A stretch of 64,000 nucleotides of DNA from Dipteris shenzhenensis (GCA_047967505.1 CM106540.1); one strand, 5' to 3'. Positions 1-11,483 are shown, numbered from the stretch's first letter. Numbers and translations are program-made. The notes: a model not told the origin generated them from the sequence alone.

Positions 1-280
1 TGCATGAGCAACACTGAATGTCTCATAAACTGACTACTAATTTTTTTAAATCTTTTTAAATCTTCTATTTCAGACCGAAAATGAACCTTCTTTAAGTTTT
101 GGGTAGCGAGTAAGAATTTGCAATTGTATTTTGCTTTCATTTTTATTGGAGCTGTATTGGGAATTTCATTTTTACTTCCAAACCTCTGTTTGCAAGTTTA
201 TACACTTTGCAAGCACGGTCTGAGAAGAAGGTTGAGAGAGGAGCAAGGAGAGAAATCGTAGCAAGTAGAGGGAGGTCTGG

Positions 281-446
281 CTTGAAAATAAATTTTTGAA
301 ATGGTGTTTTACTTGAAAATGAATTCTAGGAAGGCAAGTCGAATGGCCAGAAGAAATTGCACGCTTAAAAACAAACTTTTAAAATAGTGTTTTACTTGAA
401 AATGAATTCCAAGAAGACAAGTCAAATTGCCAGAAGAAATTGTATG
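281..446. repeat. 83-bp direct duplication
   Basis: Two adjacent copies, 281-363 and 364-446, share the order of a run beginning cttgaaaa/cttaaaaa, then gtgttttacttgaaaatga, then gccagaagaaattg. They differ at scattered bases. The second copy runs straight into the retrotransposon pol remnant. It may be part of that element or older host DNA. No coding sense is seen. Confidence 0.6.
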
Positions 447-1790
447 GCAACTTCAAGAATACCTCCAGCTAGCAAGTCAGCATGGGGTGCACCAATGCTA
501 CTGGTGAAGAAGAAAGACTCAAGTATGTATCTATGCATAGAGTACATCGATTAACCATTAAGAACAAATATTTGTTAACTCGAATATATGATTGCATTTC
601 GTATGAGATTTGGACATTATGAGTTCTTGGTAATCCCATTTGGACTCATTAATGTTCCAGCAACCTTTTAGTAGATGATGATGACTTATTTCATCCATAT
701 CTAGGAAAGTTTGTTGTAGTCTTTCTCAATGACATCTTGATTTATAACAAGACTCTCTTGGAGCATGGATGCCATCTAGGGATAGTGCTATCCATACTTA
801 GAAAAGAGAAACTCTCTGCTAAAGAGAGCAAATGTGAGTTCTTGAAGTAGAAACTTACATACCTTGGACATGTCATCTCGATAAATGGTGTCCGTATTGA
901 CTATGAGAAAGTCAGGAAGGTATGTGAGTCGCCCATTTTGAGAACGATTACCAAAGTCAAATCCTTTCTAGGATTTGTTAACTTCTTCTAGACTCAAAGC
1001 TGGAATTATTCTAAGATAGCATACCCCTATCAGATTTGTCTAAAGGGGTGGATAAGGGTAAATACGATAAGTATAGACCCATTATGTGGACAAAAGAACT
1101 TCACATGTATTTTAAGCAATTAAAATATGCTGCTATATAGTACCTACAAGAGATGCTATTATAGCCACCAAGCTTGCTCACATGTTTGTTGAGAAGATGT
1201 TTAGTTTTGAAGGCTTACTGGCTGAAATAGCAATGACTGAGATGCTAAGTTTAACGGGCATGTTTGGTGGGATGTATTCAAGAAGTTGGATACTCAGCTT
1301 AGCATGAGTTCGACTGATCATGTAGAATCAGATGGACAGATTGAGCAAGTTAATTACACTCTAGAAGGCATGGTGTGAGCTTATGTCTCTCTAAGGCAGT
1401 CTAATTGGGAAGACTGACTTCCTTCACTGGAATTTGCCTACAATAGCTCTAAGCATTTAGTAACCTGAAACAATCCATTCATGTTTATGTATATCAACCT
1501 AGAGCCCCTGGGTAGTTGTGGCTTACAGAATATCAAGGTGAGCTCTATTGCTACTTGGTTGCAACAACAACAAGATATATTGCAATTTGCAAGGGAAAGC
1601 ATAAGAAGTGCTCAAGATAGAGCACAATTTTATGCTAATCAGAAGCAGAGACCTTGAGTTTTCTTAGAACATCAGTAGGTTTATTTGAGAATCCCAAAAT
1701 ATTCTCAAGTAATGCGCACTGGACCTGTGTACAAGGTATCTCATCGCTATTGTGGCCCATTTTATATCCTTAAAAAGATACTATGATTGT
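447..1790 (+). pseudogene. Ty3/gypsy pol remnant (RT, RNase H trace, integrase)
   Basis: Conceptual translation across several frames gives a degenerate Ty3/gypsy polyprotein. The RT start SAWGAPMLLVKKKDSS lies near 477-525, RT block [14 protein letters not shown] near 606-645, and the catalytic block FVVVFLNDILIYNK near 709-753. The usual DD has become ND, so the first catalytic Asp is lost. TYLGHVISINGVRI follows near 856-900. The integrase C-terminal half has LSMSSTDHVESDGQIEQVN near 1298-1354, and the post-integrase block RTGPVYKVSHRYCGPF lies near 1710-1760. Gag, protease and most of the integrase core are missing. Stops are frequent, including TAG at 669-671, 672-674 and 848-850. The order RT-RH-IN separates this family from Ty1/copia. 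It is not functional. Confidence 0.85.
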
Positions 1791-4072
1791 CCTAACCTTG
1801 GGATAGTTAGGACACGTGGTACCTTTCGTACACTAACGAGGAATCTTAGGCTTGGGACACCTAGGACACTCATGTCTATATAAGTGAGCGCCATTGCTCA
1901 CTTGGGACATTCTTGAGAGTGGGGCCTCCTTAGAATACTTGGCTAGGCTGAGAGCCCATCGAGGCCTGTTCTCCCTAATGTCATATGTGCACAAATGGGG
2001 CTGCTACCTTGGTTGCACTAGCAAAACACTACGGACCCCTTATCTACCTTCATCATGGCCACAATGTTCATATCAAATACAATGCTTGCTAAGGAATTTC
2101 TCCTCAGTAAAGACAAATGTTTCGAAGCTTTGAATTTTGGAAATGCCTTTTGTATGGCAATGACAATGGTGTTACCTTTTTCCAATACTAACATCATTGG
2201 ATGAAAATGCCAAAAGTTTGTACCTTTGGAGGATTTACCACAAAAGGGATCCAAGATTTCCAACATGTGAGAGAAGAAGCGATAGATCTGATGGTTCAAG
2301 AGCCAAGGATCAGTGGCAGAATGGGTTCTTGGAGCTGGATGTCGACAATTTTGCTCACGTTTTTGTTTTGCATATCATGGGTTGATGGTACTCAAAGAAG
2401 ATGTTTGATAGGCACAAATGCAAATGAGTCGCCACTTAGTATGTTTTGCAAAACAACCGGCACTTGCTTTGGGAGACTTCATTCCTTACTCGGATGAATG
2501 GACTTCAAAAGGCCACGGCTCATGGTGGATGAGGCTCATGTGCACATAGACAAGTTTTGGAAAGCAGTTCTCAATGTGTGTCAACAAGACAGACAATCCA
2601 ACCCAATAGATTTGCTCAACTTCCTTGATGTTCTTTTATAAAGAAAAGATTTGAAGATCTGGGAAGGGACAATTTGAAGGCTATGCTCATGGTAAGTTCG
2701 AAGAATATTTTATGAGATATTAGCCTGTCTAAGGTTCTCAATCAAGAAGACACCTAAGATGGGATCATACACTAGTTATACTCATAGAACTAGTGATCCT
2801 TGTGCAGAAATTTCTCTACATACAAGACATCTTTGGTGATAGCACATAGACATCCACGATTATGATAGAATGGACAATTGCAATGATGTTGCGAATCCCT
2901 CCATCCACCTGTTCCATCTTATATGATATTCGACATCCACCTCGTTTGACACTTCCCCAATGCATCATATAACAACATGACAAACAAGGACATAACTTCC
3001 TTATAAATGTAAAGTTCCACCATCCTAAGTAACGTTTTTTGTGTGAACGTATAGAATTCTATCAAGTTGACCATATAACCTCATTCACATATTAAGATAT
3101 ATATCACATCGGGACACATACAAGTTGGTGGGGATGCATTCCATCAATGTTCTTGTTCCACCTAAGAGATTGCCAAGTCATAGTTGAAGTGACACTTTGA
3201 ATCACTCATCCTTTTTCTCCCCACTTTTCCTCCATTCAAAAGTTCTAATCTACGATAAGGGAAATGGTACTAAGATGTTAAAAATACAATCTATACATCA
3301 AGGAGTTGGAAAATAACAACCTTTTTTTACCCCGCTCGTGCATCTAAACTCACCCACACCACTCTCACGCACGAAGAAAGCATGGTCACTGCCTTAAACA
3401 TAACAAAGCTTGAATACCCCATGGGGAATCAAATGCTCGTAGCCACTTAGGCAATCGAACGCCCTTGCCATTTGAGTTATTGATGTGGGGTAGAAAATAA
3501 CATAGTTAATGGCCCAATCAATCTGATTTCAACATTTAATGCACTTCCAATCTATTGCCCACCACCCACAAAGCCTTTGATTCTTTTCATGTCACATCGC
3601 TAAGTAAATCATGCTCAAAATGCCCACAACTTGCATCCTTACTGTGCTTATTTAAGCCTTCCTATGATTCCTCTCAAGAACTTCTTTATTGTACAAATGA
3701 GAATCCCTTTTGCTGATTCACATAAAACACCTTCTATTCCTATCCAACCACCATGACAAGACACAAAATCACCTCTATTAAAAGGCAACTTTTATAGATA
3801 TTGCCTTTCTCAAGCTTTGACAATCTTACTCTTCAACATGTAACATCGTAACGTACCACCCTTCCTTAGAGGCTAGCTTCGATTAGACATAACCGTGTTT
3901 TTTGCAAACTTTTTTTATCCAAGCTCATGGCATTTGAATGTGCTAGTATTTGACAAGTGGAATATGTGTGCTCTTTCACTCTTGCATCTCCCTCTCTCCC
4001 TCCCTACTTGAGTTAACAAGTATGCTCACCTTTTGATCCTTACTTGTGGCTTCCATGTGGTGATGCCATGTG
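1791..4072. other. No recognisable gene
   Basis: AT-rich DNA with short ORFs on both strands, none resembling a family I know. A TATA-like tctatataag near 1874-1884 lies just past the gypsy remnant and could belong to a decayed LTR, but no second LTR copy or primer-binding site is visible. Confidence 0.5.
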
Positions 4073-4111
4073 CCTCTCTCTCTCTCTCTCTCTCTCCCTC
4101 TCTCTCTCTCT
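4073..4111. repeat. (CT)n microsatellite
   Basis: An almost pure CT dinucleotide run with one CCC interruption. Shorter CT and CTCG runs follow at about 4160-4172 and 4302-4329. Confidence 0.95.
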
Positions 4112-4333
4112 AGGTTGAACTAACTAATCCACACTTCAATTCTTGAGCCCCATCCAACCTCTCTCTCTCTCTTTGTGAAAGAGTATATGTGGGCTCACTA
4201 CCTACTCCAATGCGCGTGCGTGTGCCCAAACATTCGTACACTCAGTGTGCATAGGGACATGTGCATATGCATACAACCACAATTTCAATACCTGCCTATC
4301 CACTCTCTCTCGCTCTCGCTCGCTCGCTCATTG

Positions 4334-4683
4334 CTCTCACATTCATAAACGCTACAAGCGAGGTATAGCACTATACTCACATGACAAATATTGGACATAC
4401 TTCCGACTGTGAAGAACACAAACAAAATAATGCACAATTCAGATATTAGATCTTACATGCCACAGCACAAATCGGAGCAATATGAGAGCAGGGCAGCTGG
4501 ACCATCAACTCTCACGGTCATAAATGTTACAAGCGAGGTATAGCACGCTACTCACATGACAAATATGGGACATACTTCCGACTGTGAAGAACACAAACAA
4601 AAGAATGCACAATTCAGATATTAGATCTTACATGCCACAGCACAAATCGGAGAAATTTGAGAGCAGGGCAGCTGGACCATCAA
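4334..4683. repeat. 175-bp tandem duplication next to the small membrane protein gene
   Basis: Units 4334-4508 and 4509-4683 abut exactly and are nearly identical, for example both carry cattccgactgtgaagaac-like and catgccacagcacaaatcgg stretches. Differences are few and clustered at the start of the unit (attcataaacgc versus ggtcataaatgt). The second copy ends 25 bases downstream of the stop codon of the minus-strand gene at 4709-4933, so the duplication probably lies in its 3' UTR or polyadenylation region. Confidence 0.9.
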
Positions 4684-4708
4684 CAGGAGGCGGTGCGAGG
4701 GCAAGGCC

Positions 4709-4933
4709 TCAGATAGGAATGGCGCCATTGACAGAGGGGTAGACGACGTTGACGGGGTGACCCATGATCTGTCTGCCCTTCTGATTTTGGAAGAGGTAGA
4801 CGACGGCGCCGATGGGCCAAGCGAAGACGGCAACGATGACGAGGGCGGCAAGGGCGATGGAAGGGCCGAAGATCTTGCAGCGGCAAGGGTTATCGTTGAC
4901 GCCACACTCGATGCAAGTAGGAACCCAAGTCAT
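4709..4933 (-). CDS. Small conserved plant membrane protein (74 aa), function unknown
   Basis: A single-exon reading frame encodes 74 residues. A Cys-rich head (CIECG at 7-11, CRC at 17-19) precedes one hydrophobic segment at about 24-48. The polar tail has KGRQIMGHP at 52-60 and ends VVYPSVNGAIPI. I recall this layout, with a KGRRIMGHP-type motif and NAIPI terminus, from a family of roughly 70-75-residue plant proteins of unknown role. This is from memory and was not searched. The start MTWVPTC matches that family's length. An upstream in-frame Met at 4982-4984 would add 17 residues. The two Cys clusters could bind metal, but that is inference. ORFs on the other strand here are shadows. Codon use is GC-richer than the surrounding repeats, which supports real coding. 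Confidence 0.75.
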   Translation of the reverse strand: MTWVPTCIECGVNDNPCRCKIFGPSIALAALVIVAVFAWPIGAVVYLFQNQKGRQIMGHPVNVVYPSVNGAIPI

Positions 4934-6153
4934 GGCGACACGCAAAAACAACACAGAGCAACAAGACCATCCAAAGGCCTGCAAAGAAGGAGCCCAAAAA
5001 CAAGATGTTCAACTTTCTCGCACAGCTGCTTTGTACACCACCTCACCCAATCCCATCTCGCCACCTTGCTCGCCACTTGGCTCCTTCCCATTTGGCTGCA
5101 CCCCCTTGTCTCTCTTGCCAGGCTGGATTTACAACTGTCCTTTTATTCCAATATTAGAGTGCAGCTATTCTACCGTTCCTGCATTTTCGTTTATCTCAAT
5201 TTGTAGTGTCCCGCCTTCTCTCCATCATTTTAGAGGACATTCCCGCGTGAGAAAGGAGAGGAAAGCGCAAATTAAGGCGACACTCTAGCAAGTGTGCATG
5301 GGAACAAGCAAAAATAAGTTCATTGGCTTCCATCTCCAGTTCTCAAGTGCTTTGAGGTAAAGTTTGGCTGAAAGGCAATTTTTCCATTGGACAAAAGCCT
5401 CCGAGAAGTTAGTATTCCCTATTCTCACGGCTAACTCCACCCAATTTCACGATTTTAATGGGTATTCCTAAGGCTACGGTGAATTTGAGGGAGACTCCCG
5501 AAATGGATTCTTCCATGAAAATAGCCGCGGAAATAGTATTTCCTAGGTTTTCGCTACATTGCAGCCAAAGAGAATAGCCGATCTCACCTGAAACGTCGCT
5601 TTGAATCTCAAGAAATTTGCAGGATAGAAGTTTTTCTATGTTCTCATGCTGCGGGCAATCTTTGAGGCAGAAATCTCTCCTACGTTATGCTGGGCATCAC
5701 AGGAATGCCCTGTAAAATGCTCAGCTGGGAAATGTGGATGGCCTAACTTCGAGAGGTCTCCCTCTCGTTTTGGGATTGCTTGTTCCTATACTATTCCCCT
5801 ATTTTGCAACTACTATTTTCTCGGAAGACATGGGAATGCGCTCTAAAGTCATTGGGCACTTCTTTTTATGGTTTTTGGGCATAGCAAATTCGCACACATA
5901 CCCGAAAAAGTCCAAAAAGTGGTTTTTGGGCGTGGTGAATTCCCGCCATTGTCCCCTAAGCTATACCTTGAAAGGTTGTGGTGTTTTGTATGGGCTCAAC
6001 AATGTCCATTACATTTGTTCAATGTGCCATGCATCTCAATCTCTATCCTTTTCTTGTACATTATCTTCTGAAAATTCTGAATTGGATCAACTAAATGCAT
6101 GCACAATACTTTAAACATGGATGAATGCCTCAACATTTTCTTTCATAAGATAG
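4934..6153. other. Upstream region of the small gene; no other gene seen
   Basis: This includes the presumed 5' UTR and promoter of the minus-strand 74-aa protein gene. Short plus-strand ORFs at 5646-6114 have no recognisable domain. No LTR, tRNA or clear promoter box could be assigned. Confidence 0.4.
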
Positions 6154-6885
6154 TGTAAGAAAATAATACAACGTCTATGCTCAACAGATAACAGGATCTC
6201 GTACACAAGAGAGAAAACAAGATAGTATGGAGAATCAAAAATTTGATTACTGTAGAACTGATACAATAGATGGCGATGCCTCCCAACCGTGCGCTCCTAT
6301 GAGAGAAGCTTCGATGGCATGCTGGAAACAGTAGAAGACGGAGGCTGGATGCTAAGGAATCATGGTTGCTGTAGCCAGTAATGAAATGGACTTCACGGGC
6401 TTGCTCTTATATAACCACCAGTTGTAGTCGGTTAGGCTCAATTGGGTGACCGACCCAGTCCACCCAAAACGGTCGACTAGGGGTCGGTCCCGAAATAGGC
6501 CACCGACCATACGATAGAACCGGTGCGCGAAACAGAGCAACTAACCTACTGACCCCGTTCCGCCCAGAGCCATCTGGGATCATCTGAGGCTCCAAACGGG
6601 CCCCGCAACCCGAGAGTGGGCTACCTCGAGAAATGCTCCGTCTACCCTCAGTGCGGTTAGTCAAGGGATGCCTTCCCGCACTTGCATGTAGCCTAGTTGG
6701 CGGTGTGCCAACTCTATCTGAAGCCGTCCAGCCATCAGGCCACACATGGCCCCCATCTGGTGTCCAAACCAGGACCTACCGGATAACCGAGCTACTCAAA
6801 TGCCTTCTCCTCATATGGGGGGCTTACAAGTAGAGTTAGCTGGTTCTCGCGTAGTTACACGAGAGTGGAGCATTGATGTCTAACA
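6154..6885 (-). repeat. 3' LTR of element 1 (732 bp)
   Basis: It begins tgtaagaaaataatacaac and ends gatgtctaaca, giving TG...CA ends. On the minus strand it starts TGTTAGACATC directly after a G-rich polypurine tract. A TATA box (TATATAAG on the minus strand) lies at 6406-6413. The first 413 bp match 10995-11395; the remainder has no partner in the window. Confidence 0.9.
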
Positions 6886-6895
6886 CCCCCCCTCA
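6886..6895 (-). promoter_or_regulatory. Polypurine tract of element 1
   Basis: The minus strand reads GAGGGGGGG immediately before the 3' LTR start, the usual plus-strand priming site of an LTR retrotransposon. Confidence 0.8.
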
Positions 6896-6915
6896 ATGTC
6901 CACCCACAAGTGAAC

Positions 6916-7757
6916 TTACTTTTTCGGCCCAATGCCAAGTCGATGAAGATGCCTCTCCAACAAGTCTCTTCCAAGAGCCTTCGTGAAGATGTCCGCAGCA
7001 TTCTCTGTAGTCGGACAGTACACCAAGTCGACCTCTCCATCCATGATGAGCTCGCGCACAAAGTGATATTGAATCTCAATGTGTTTTGTGCGAGCGTGGA
7101 ACACCGGGTTTTTTGCAATCGCCATGCAACTCTGATTGTCACATGATAACTGCGTAGGCTTGTTCTGCACTGCACCCATGTCCCCCAAAATCCTCCTCAA
7201 CCACACTGCCTCACAAGAAGCAAAGCATGCAGATTTGTACTCGGCCTCAGTAGAAGAAAGAGCAACTATGGGTTGCTTCTTGCTGACCCATGACAACTCT
7301 CCAGATCCAAGTGAGAAACAGTACCTGTCACTGATCTCCTGCTGTCCATGTCTCCTACCCAATCCGAGTCACAGAATCCAATCAAGATGTTGCCCTTGGT
7401 ATAGGTGATGCCATAATCAAGTGTGCCTTTGGTGTATGTCAGCACCCGTGTCCCTGCCCTCCAATGGTTCTCCCGGGGCTTATTGGAAAACCTGCTTAGT
7501 ACACTAGTTGTAAAACTGATGTCCGGCCATGTGTTGCATAGGTAAATCAAGCTGCCCACAAGCCTTCTGTACTTCGCTTCGTCCACCAGTGGTGATGAAT
7601 CCTCGTTTGAGAGCTTCGCGTCAACCTCCATAGGGGTACTAACTGTCTTGCACTCAGCCATGCCAAATGCCTTCAGTATCTCTCCAGCATACTTCAGCTG
7701 TGAAATGAACATCTGTTTCGGCTCCTGCCAAACTTCAATCCCCAAACAGAAATGCAT
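6916..7757 (-). pseudogene. Element 1 RT C-terminus and RNase H
   Basis: Two frames joined by a frameshift near 7350. The upstream part has CLGIEVWQ and GSLIYLCNTWPDISF, the copia RT tail. RNase H follows with DSDWVGDMDSRRSVTG, SWVSKKQPIVALSSTEAEY, SCDNQSCMAIAKNPVFHARTK-like sequence and ADIFTKALGRDLLERH. The Asp, Glu and Asp of the copia RNase H site are visible as D in CDSDW, E in STEAEY and D in CDNQS. The chain ends at a normal stop just before the polypurine tract. Confidence 0.88.
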
Positions 7758-7835
7758 CAGTCGAGGTCTATCATTTCAAACTCTCTTCCTAGCAAATGCT
7801 TCGTTTGCGAGATCTTCTCTTCATGGTTCCCTGTT

Positions 7836-8574
7836 ATGACAAGGTCGTCCACATAAAGAACCACGATCATACACCTGCCTCCTTTTCTGAAGATATACAA
7901 ATTTGCATCAGATGGGCTCCTCCTGAACCCGTTTTGTAGAAAGTAGGCACATCAATTCGCTGGTACCACGCTCGTGGGGCCTGTTTCAGCCCGTAAAGTG
8001 CCTTCTTCAGTTTGCAGACTTTACCTTCTGAACCGGGGATCTCAAAACCTGGTGGTTGTTCCACGTATACCTCCTTCTTGAGATCTCCATTCAGAAAGGC
8101 AGATTTCACATCCATTTGAAACATGGGCCAACTTCCCTAGGTAGCTAAAGCCAAAACACTGCGAATTGTGGTTAGTCGAGCTGTGGAAGCAAGAGTATCT
8201 TGATAATCAAAACCATGTACTTGTGCAAATCATTTTGCCACAAGCCGAGCCTTGTACTTATCCAACGTGCCGTCGGACTTGTACTTGGTCTTGTACACCC
8301 ACTTGGTTCCGATTACCTTGCGTTTTGGTGGTCGATCCACAAGGTCCCAAGTGTTGTTCTTCATTATGGATCCATACTCCGACTGCATAGCCTCCATCCA
8401 CCTATCATCGCCCTGTGCCTCTTCAAGACACTTGGGTTCATCAGCACGGATCACTTCTGTCATCAAAGCATAGTTGACCAAGTGTTCCTGTGCCCTTCTT
8501 TGCTCCTCTAATCTCTTGGACCGGCGGTGTTCGGATGGTTCCTCCTCAATGGCTAGAGGTTCTCTACCGTCCAA
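7836..8574 (-). pseudogene. Element 1 reverse transcriptase
   Basis: The N-terminal part (8574-8230) contains WMEAMQSEYGSIMKNNTWDL and TKWVYKTKYKSDGTLDKYKAR and ends in a stop after ARLVAK. Another frame (8124-7867) gives [26 protein letters not shown] and [17 protein letters not shown]. The catalytic LYVDDLVITG lies near 7836-7868. Frameshifts and a stop separate these blocks, so the RT cannot be made as one chain. Confidence 0.9.
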
Positions 8575-8718
8575 AAGCTACTTTACCTACTTCGGGAATG
8601 GCCGGTTCCGTTGTGGTTCTGCAAGCTCTTCTTCATCTTCTTTGTCTTGAATCCTCCCAAGCATCATTGGGGGAGTTCGGTCTGCTATTGGTGGCGGTAC
8701 TGGATGGATATCCTGGTC

Positions 8719-10013
8719 CTAGTTGTCTGGGAAGGAAGCATCCTCCTCCAATTGATGCGGCTGTTCTGAGAAGACCACATCGTGACTTACAATTACCTTC
8801 TTGGTAAGAGGGTTATAGAGATGGTAACCCTTTGCCTCTTCACTGTAGCCCAAGAAAATACACTTTCGGCTCTTCGGTTCCCATTTGGTCATGGTAGCAT
8901 CAGGGACATGCACAAAACAGTCACATCCAAAAACTCTAAAATGTGCAGCTGAACGTTTCTTACCAGAAAAGGCTTGCAGTGGAGTCATCCCGTTCACAGC
9001 CTTCGTGTAGCTACGATTCAGGATGTAAACTGTAGTGTTACATGCTTCAGCCCAAAAAGTCTTTGGCAAATCTTTCCCTTTCATCATACTCCGACTCCGT
9101 CCCATTTCGCAGATGACGCGCATCTTGCGTTCTGCTACTCCATTTTGCTATGATGTATGTGGCGCGGGTTTCTGCCTCTTGATTCCGTGACTTTTGCAGT
9201 AACTTTCGAATTCAGTTGATGTGAACTCTCCACCTCTGTCTGATCTCAACTTCTTCACCTTCCTCCCCGTTCCTTTCTCGACCATTACATGCCATTTCTT
9301 GAACCTACTAAAAGCCTCGTCTTTAGTCTTCAGAAAGTATATCCATATCCTTCTATTGTAGTCGTCGATCAGTGTCATGAAGTAGTAGGAACCACCCAAA
9401 GCTTCCGTCTCCATCTTTTTGCAGAGGTCCGTGTGAACGAGCTCTAGAGGAGCCTTTGCCTTACTGGCCTCTTTAGGAAAGGGATGTCGATGCTGCTTGC
9501 CCATCATGCAAGCTTCACATACATCTAGCATATTTGAAACTTCTGATAGGTCTGTAATCATTCCACTTTTATGAATCTCCTTCAAAGAACTAAGGTTTAG
9601 ATGACCAAACCTCTCATGCCATAGCTTAGTGTTCTTCACATCCGCTCGAGCACTGAAAGCTGAGAGTTTGTAAATGTTGTTGCATCGTGTACCTTTACCA
9701 ACTACCTCCCCTTGAAGATCCAGAATCTGTGCACCATTCTTATCGAATTGAACTTTGAGGTCCCGATCCCCGTGATCGCGGAAACAGACAACAAGTTCCT
9801 CTTGATATCTGGCACATAAAGAACATCGGACAACTGTTTTACAACTCCATTTGACTTGAGAGCAATCGTACCTTTTCCTTTTGCTGGACATTTTGCATCA
9901 TTGCCGACTACCACTAGGATGTCATTCCCTACCGGCTGTAGAGAGGTATACCAATCCTTCCGACTGATCATGTGGCGCGATGCACCACTGTCAATGATCC
10001 ACGGTTGATCCAC
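8719..10013 (-). pseudogene. Element 1 protease and integrase
   Basis: Protease: WIIDSGASRHMISRKDW near 9960-10001 holds the catalytic DSGA. A frameshift follows near 9780. The pre-integrase zinc domain shows LWHERFGHLNLSSL and CEACMMGKQHRHPFP. Integrase has HTDLC, FMTLIDDYNRRIWIYFLK and LRSDRGGEF. An in-frame TAG at 9148-9150 sits where the family has CAG in the HTPQQNGVAER motif. After the stop the same frame continues with the rest of the core and the domain ending VVFSEQP. Confidence 0.9.
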
Positions 10014-10149
10014 GGTTCATCCGCAGGTACATGAACTACCTCCATGCAAATCTCCTCAATTGCGACGAACAGCTCTACTGGTACTGCCTGCGCGGTGTTG
10101 CTAGACTCTTTCTTTACTCCGTTCTTCTCATCTGCAATCTTCTTTCTCG

Positions 10150-10932
10150 GCACTCATTCTGCTTGTGCCCTGCCTTGTTGCAATAGAAGCACTTGATCTT
10201 CTTCTTTCTCTTTTAATCATCAGAAGAAGATGGGTTACCAGAGTCCTTACCCTTACCTTTCTTTGATCCGGTCCAGAAAGCCGAATCTTCTCCAGTCCTC
10301 ATCTTTTGACGCATCTCCTCCTCCAGAAGCATCGCGCTGAAATCCTCAAAGTTGAGGGGCGGATTTTTGTGCTGCGTATTCAACGTCGTAACAAGACCGT
10401 CGTACTTTGGTGGGAGAATCCGTATGCACCTTCGTGCCAGATTCTCACTGGTGATGGTGATGCCAATCGCAATCATCTGATCGCGCAGATTCTTCACCTT
10501 GGTAATGAACTTCTCTGCCACTTCAGATTCAGACAACTTCTCGTTCGCGAGTTGAGTCTCCAGAATCTGAATCCGCGTCTGATTTGTGGTCTCGTACTAA
10601 TTTTTTAAGACGGTCCATGCCTCCTCCGCTGTGGTGACATGTTGAATTAACGCCATGACGGAATCACTAACACTGCAGACAATAGAACACAGCGCATCTG
10701 CATTTCTTCTTGTCCATGCGAGAATCTCATCCGCGGTTGGTACTATCTGTTGTCCTGCATTCGCTGGATCCGATCTCGCAACCGGCCTCACGTCCACCCT
10801 AGTAGCAGAGTCCCAAAGCTCATATGCGCTTAGGATGGTCTTCATCTTGAACTTCCAGAGTGGATAGTTAGAGCCGTCCAACTTTTCGCTTTCGCCGAAC
10901 GGTGGGATTCGCAGTCTTGCAGGCTGGGCCAT
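10150..10932 (-). pseudogene. Element 1 gag with zinc knuckle
   Basis: The gag start is at 10932. The frame shows KLDGSNYPLWKFKMKTIL, the copia gag signature, and the AEEAWTVLKN block. A single TAG (10597-10599) interrupts an otherwise continuous frame that goes on with LARRCIRILPPKYDGLVTTL. A TAA ends it near 10213. The zinc knuckle CFYCNKAGHKQNEC (10150-10191) follows and keeps all CCHC residues. The gag shell packages element RNA in the cytoplasm in this family. Confidence 0.88.
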
Positions 10933-10982
10933 CTCTCACAATCTGCTCACAAACAGAAACACACTACCAAATCTTCTTGCAA

Positions 10983-10994
10983 GCTCTGATACCA
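10983..10994 (-). promoter_or_regulatory. Primer-binding site of element 1
   Basis: The minus strand reads TGGTATCAGAGC, complementary to the 3' end of initiator tRNA-Met, and directly abuts the LTR end at 10995. This is the usual copia reverse-transcription primer site. Confidence 0.92.
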
Positions 10995-11395
10995 TGTAAG
11001 AAAATAATACAACATCTGTGCTCAACAAATACCAGGATCTTGTACGCAAGAGAGAAAACAAGATAGTATGGAGAATCAAAAATTTGATTATTGTAGAACT
11101 GATACAATAGATGGTGCTGCCTCCCAACCGTGCACTCCTGTGAAAGAAGCTTCGATGGTGTGCTGGAAATAGTAGAAGACGGAGGCTGGATGCTAAGGAA
11201 TCAGGGTTACTATAGCCAGTGATGAAATGGGCTTCACGGGCTTGCTCTTATATAGCCACCAGTCCTAGTCGATTAGGCTCAATTGGGTGACCGACCCAGT
11301 CCGCCCAAAACGGTCGACTAGGGGTCGGGCCACCGACCATACGATAGAACCGGTGCGCAAAATAGAGCAACTAACCTATGGACACCGTTTGGCCC
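10995..11395 (-). repeat. Truncated 5' LTR of element 1
   Basis: It matches the first 413 bp of the 3' LTR with about a tenth of bases changed by eye, plus a loss of about 12 bp. A TATA box (TATATAAG-like, minus strand) lies at 11247-11254. Similarity stops at 11395, where 3' LTR sequence of element 2 begins. The missing part corresponds to about 6567-6885, the U3 start. Confidence 0.88.
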
Positions 11396-11483
11396 ACCAA
11401 CCGCATCTATAGCTAACAAGTCGGTGACATAAATGCACAACGGTCACCCTGGCATATCGCGAGTGGAGCTCGATATCTCAACA
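11396..11483 (-). repeat. 88-bp remnant of element 2 3' LTR
   Basis: This is near-identical to 16588-16675 of the 5' LTR: both carry accaaccgcatctatagcta and gcgagtggagctcgatatct. It ends caaca before the polypurine tract. The other 262 bp of the LTR are replaced by element 1 LTR sequence. Confidence 0.9.

Larger units (their letters stand above)
6154..11395 (-). mobile_element. Ty1/copia retrotransposon, element 1 (5' LTR truncated)
   Basis: Read on the minus strand the order is partial 5' LTR (11395-10995), tRNA-Met-type primer site, gag, zinc knuckle, protease, integrase, RT, RNase H, polypurine tract and complete 3' LTR (6885-6154). The IN-before-RT order is diagnostic of Ty1/copia. Stops and frameshifts break the polyprotein, so the element is non-autonomous now. 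The two LTRs are clearly the same family but differ by many substitutions and a deletion of about 12 bp around 11327, so the insertion is not recent. No target-site duplication can be tested because the outer part of the 5' LTR is gone. Confidence 0.93.

Noticed and set aside
4757-5288. 149- and 158-codon plus-strand ORFs
   Set aside because: They lie antisense to the conserved 74-residue membrane protein gene, whose frame has the recognisable family motifs.
6154-6885. Possibility that element 1 inserted into the 3' LTR of element 2
   Set aside because: That would leave the rest of the element 2 LTR to the left of 6154. The sequence there (cataagatag and upstream) does not match it.
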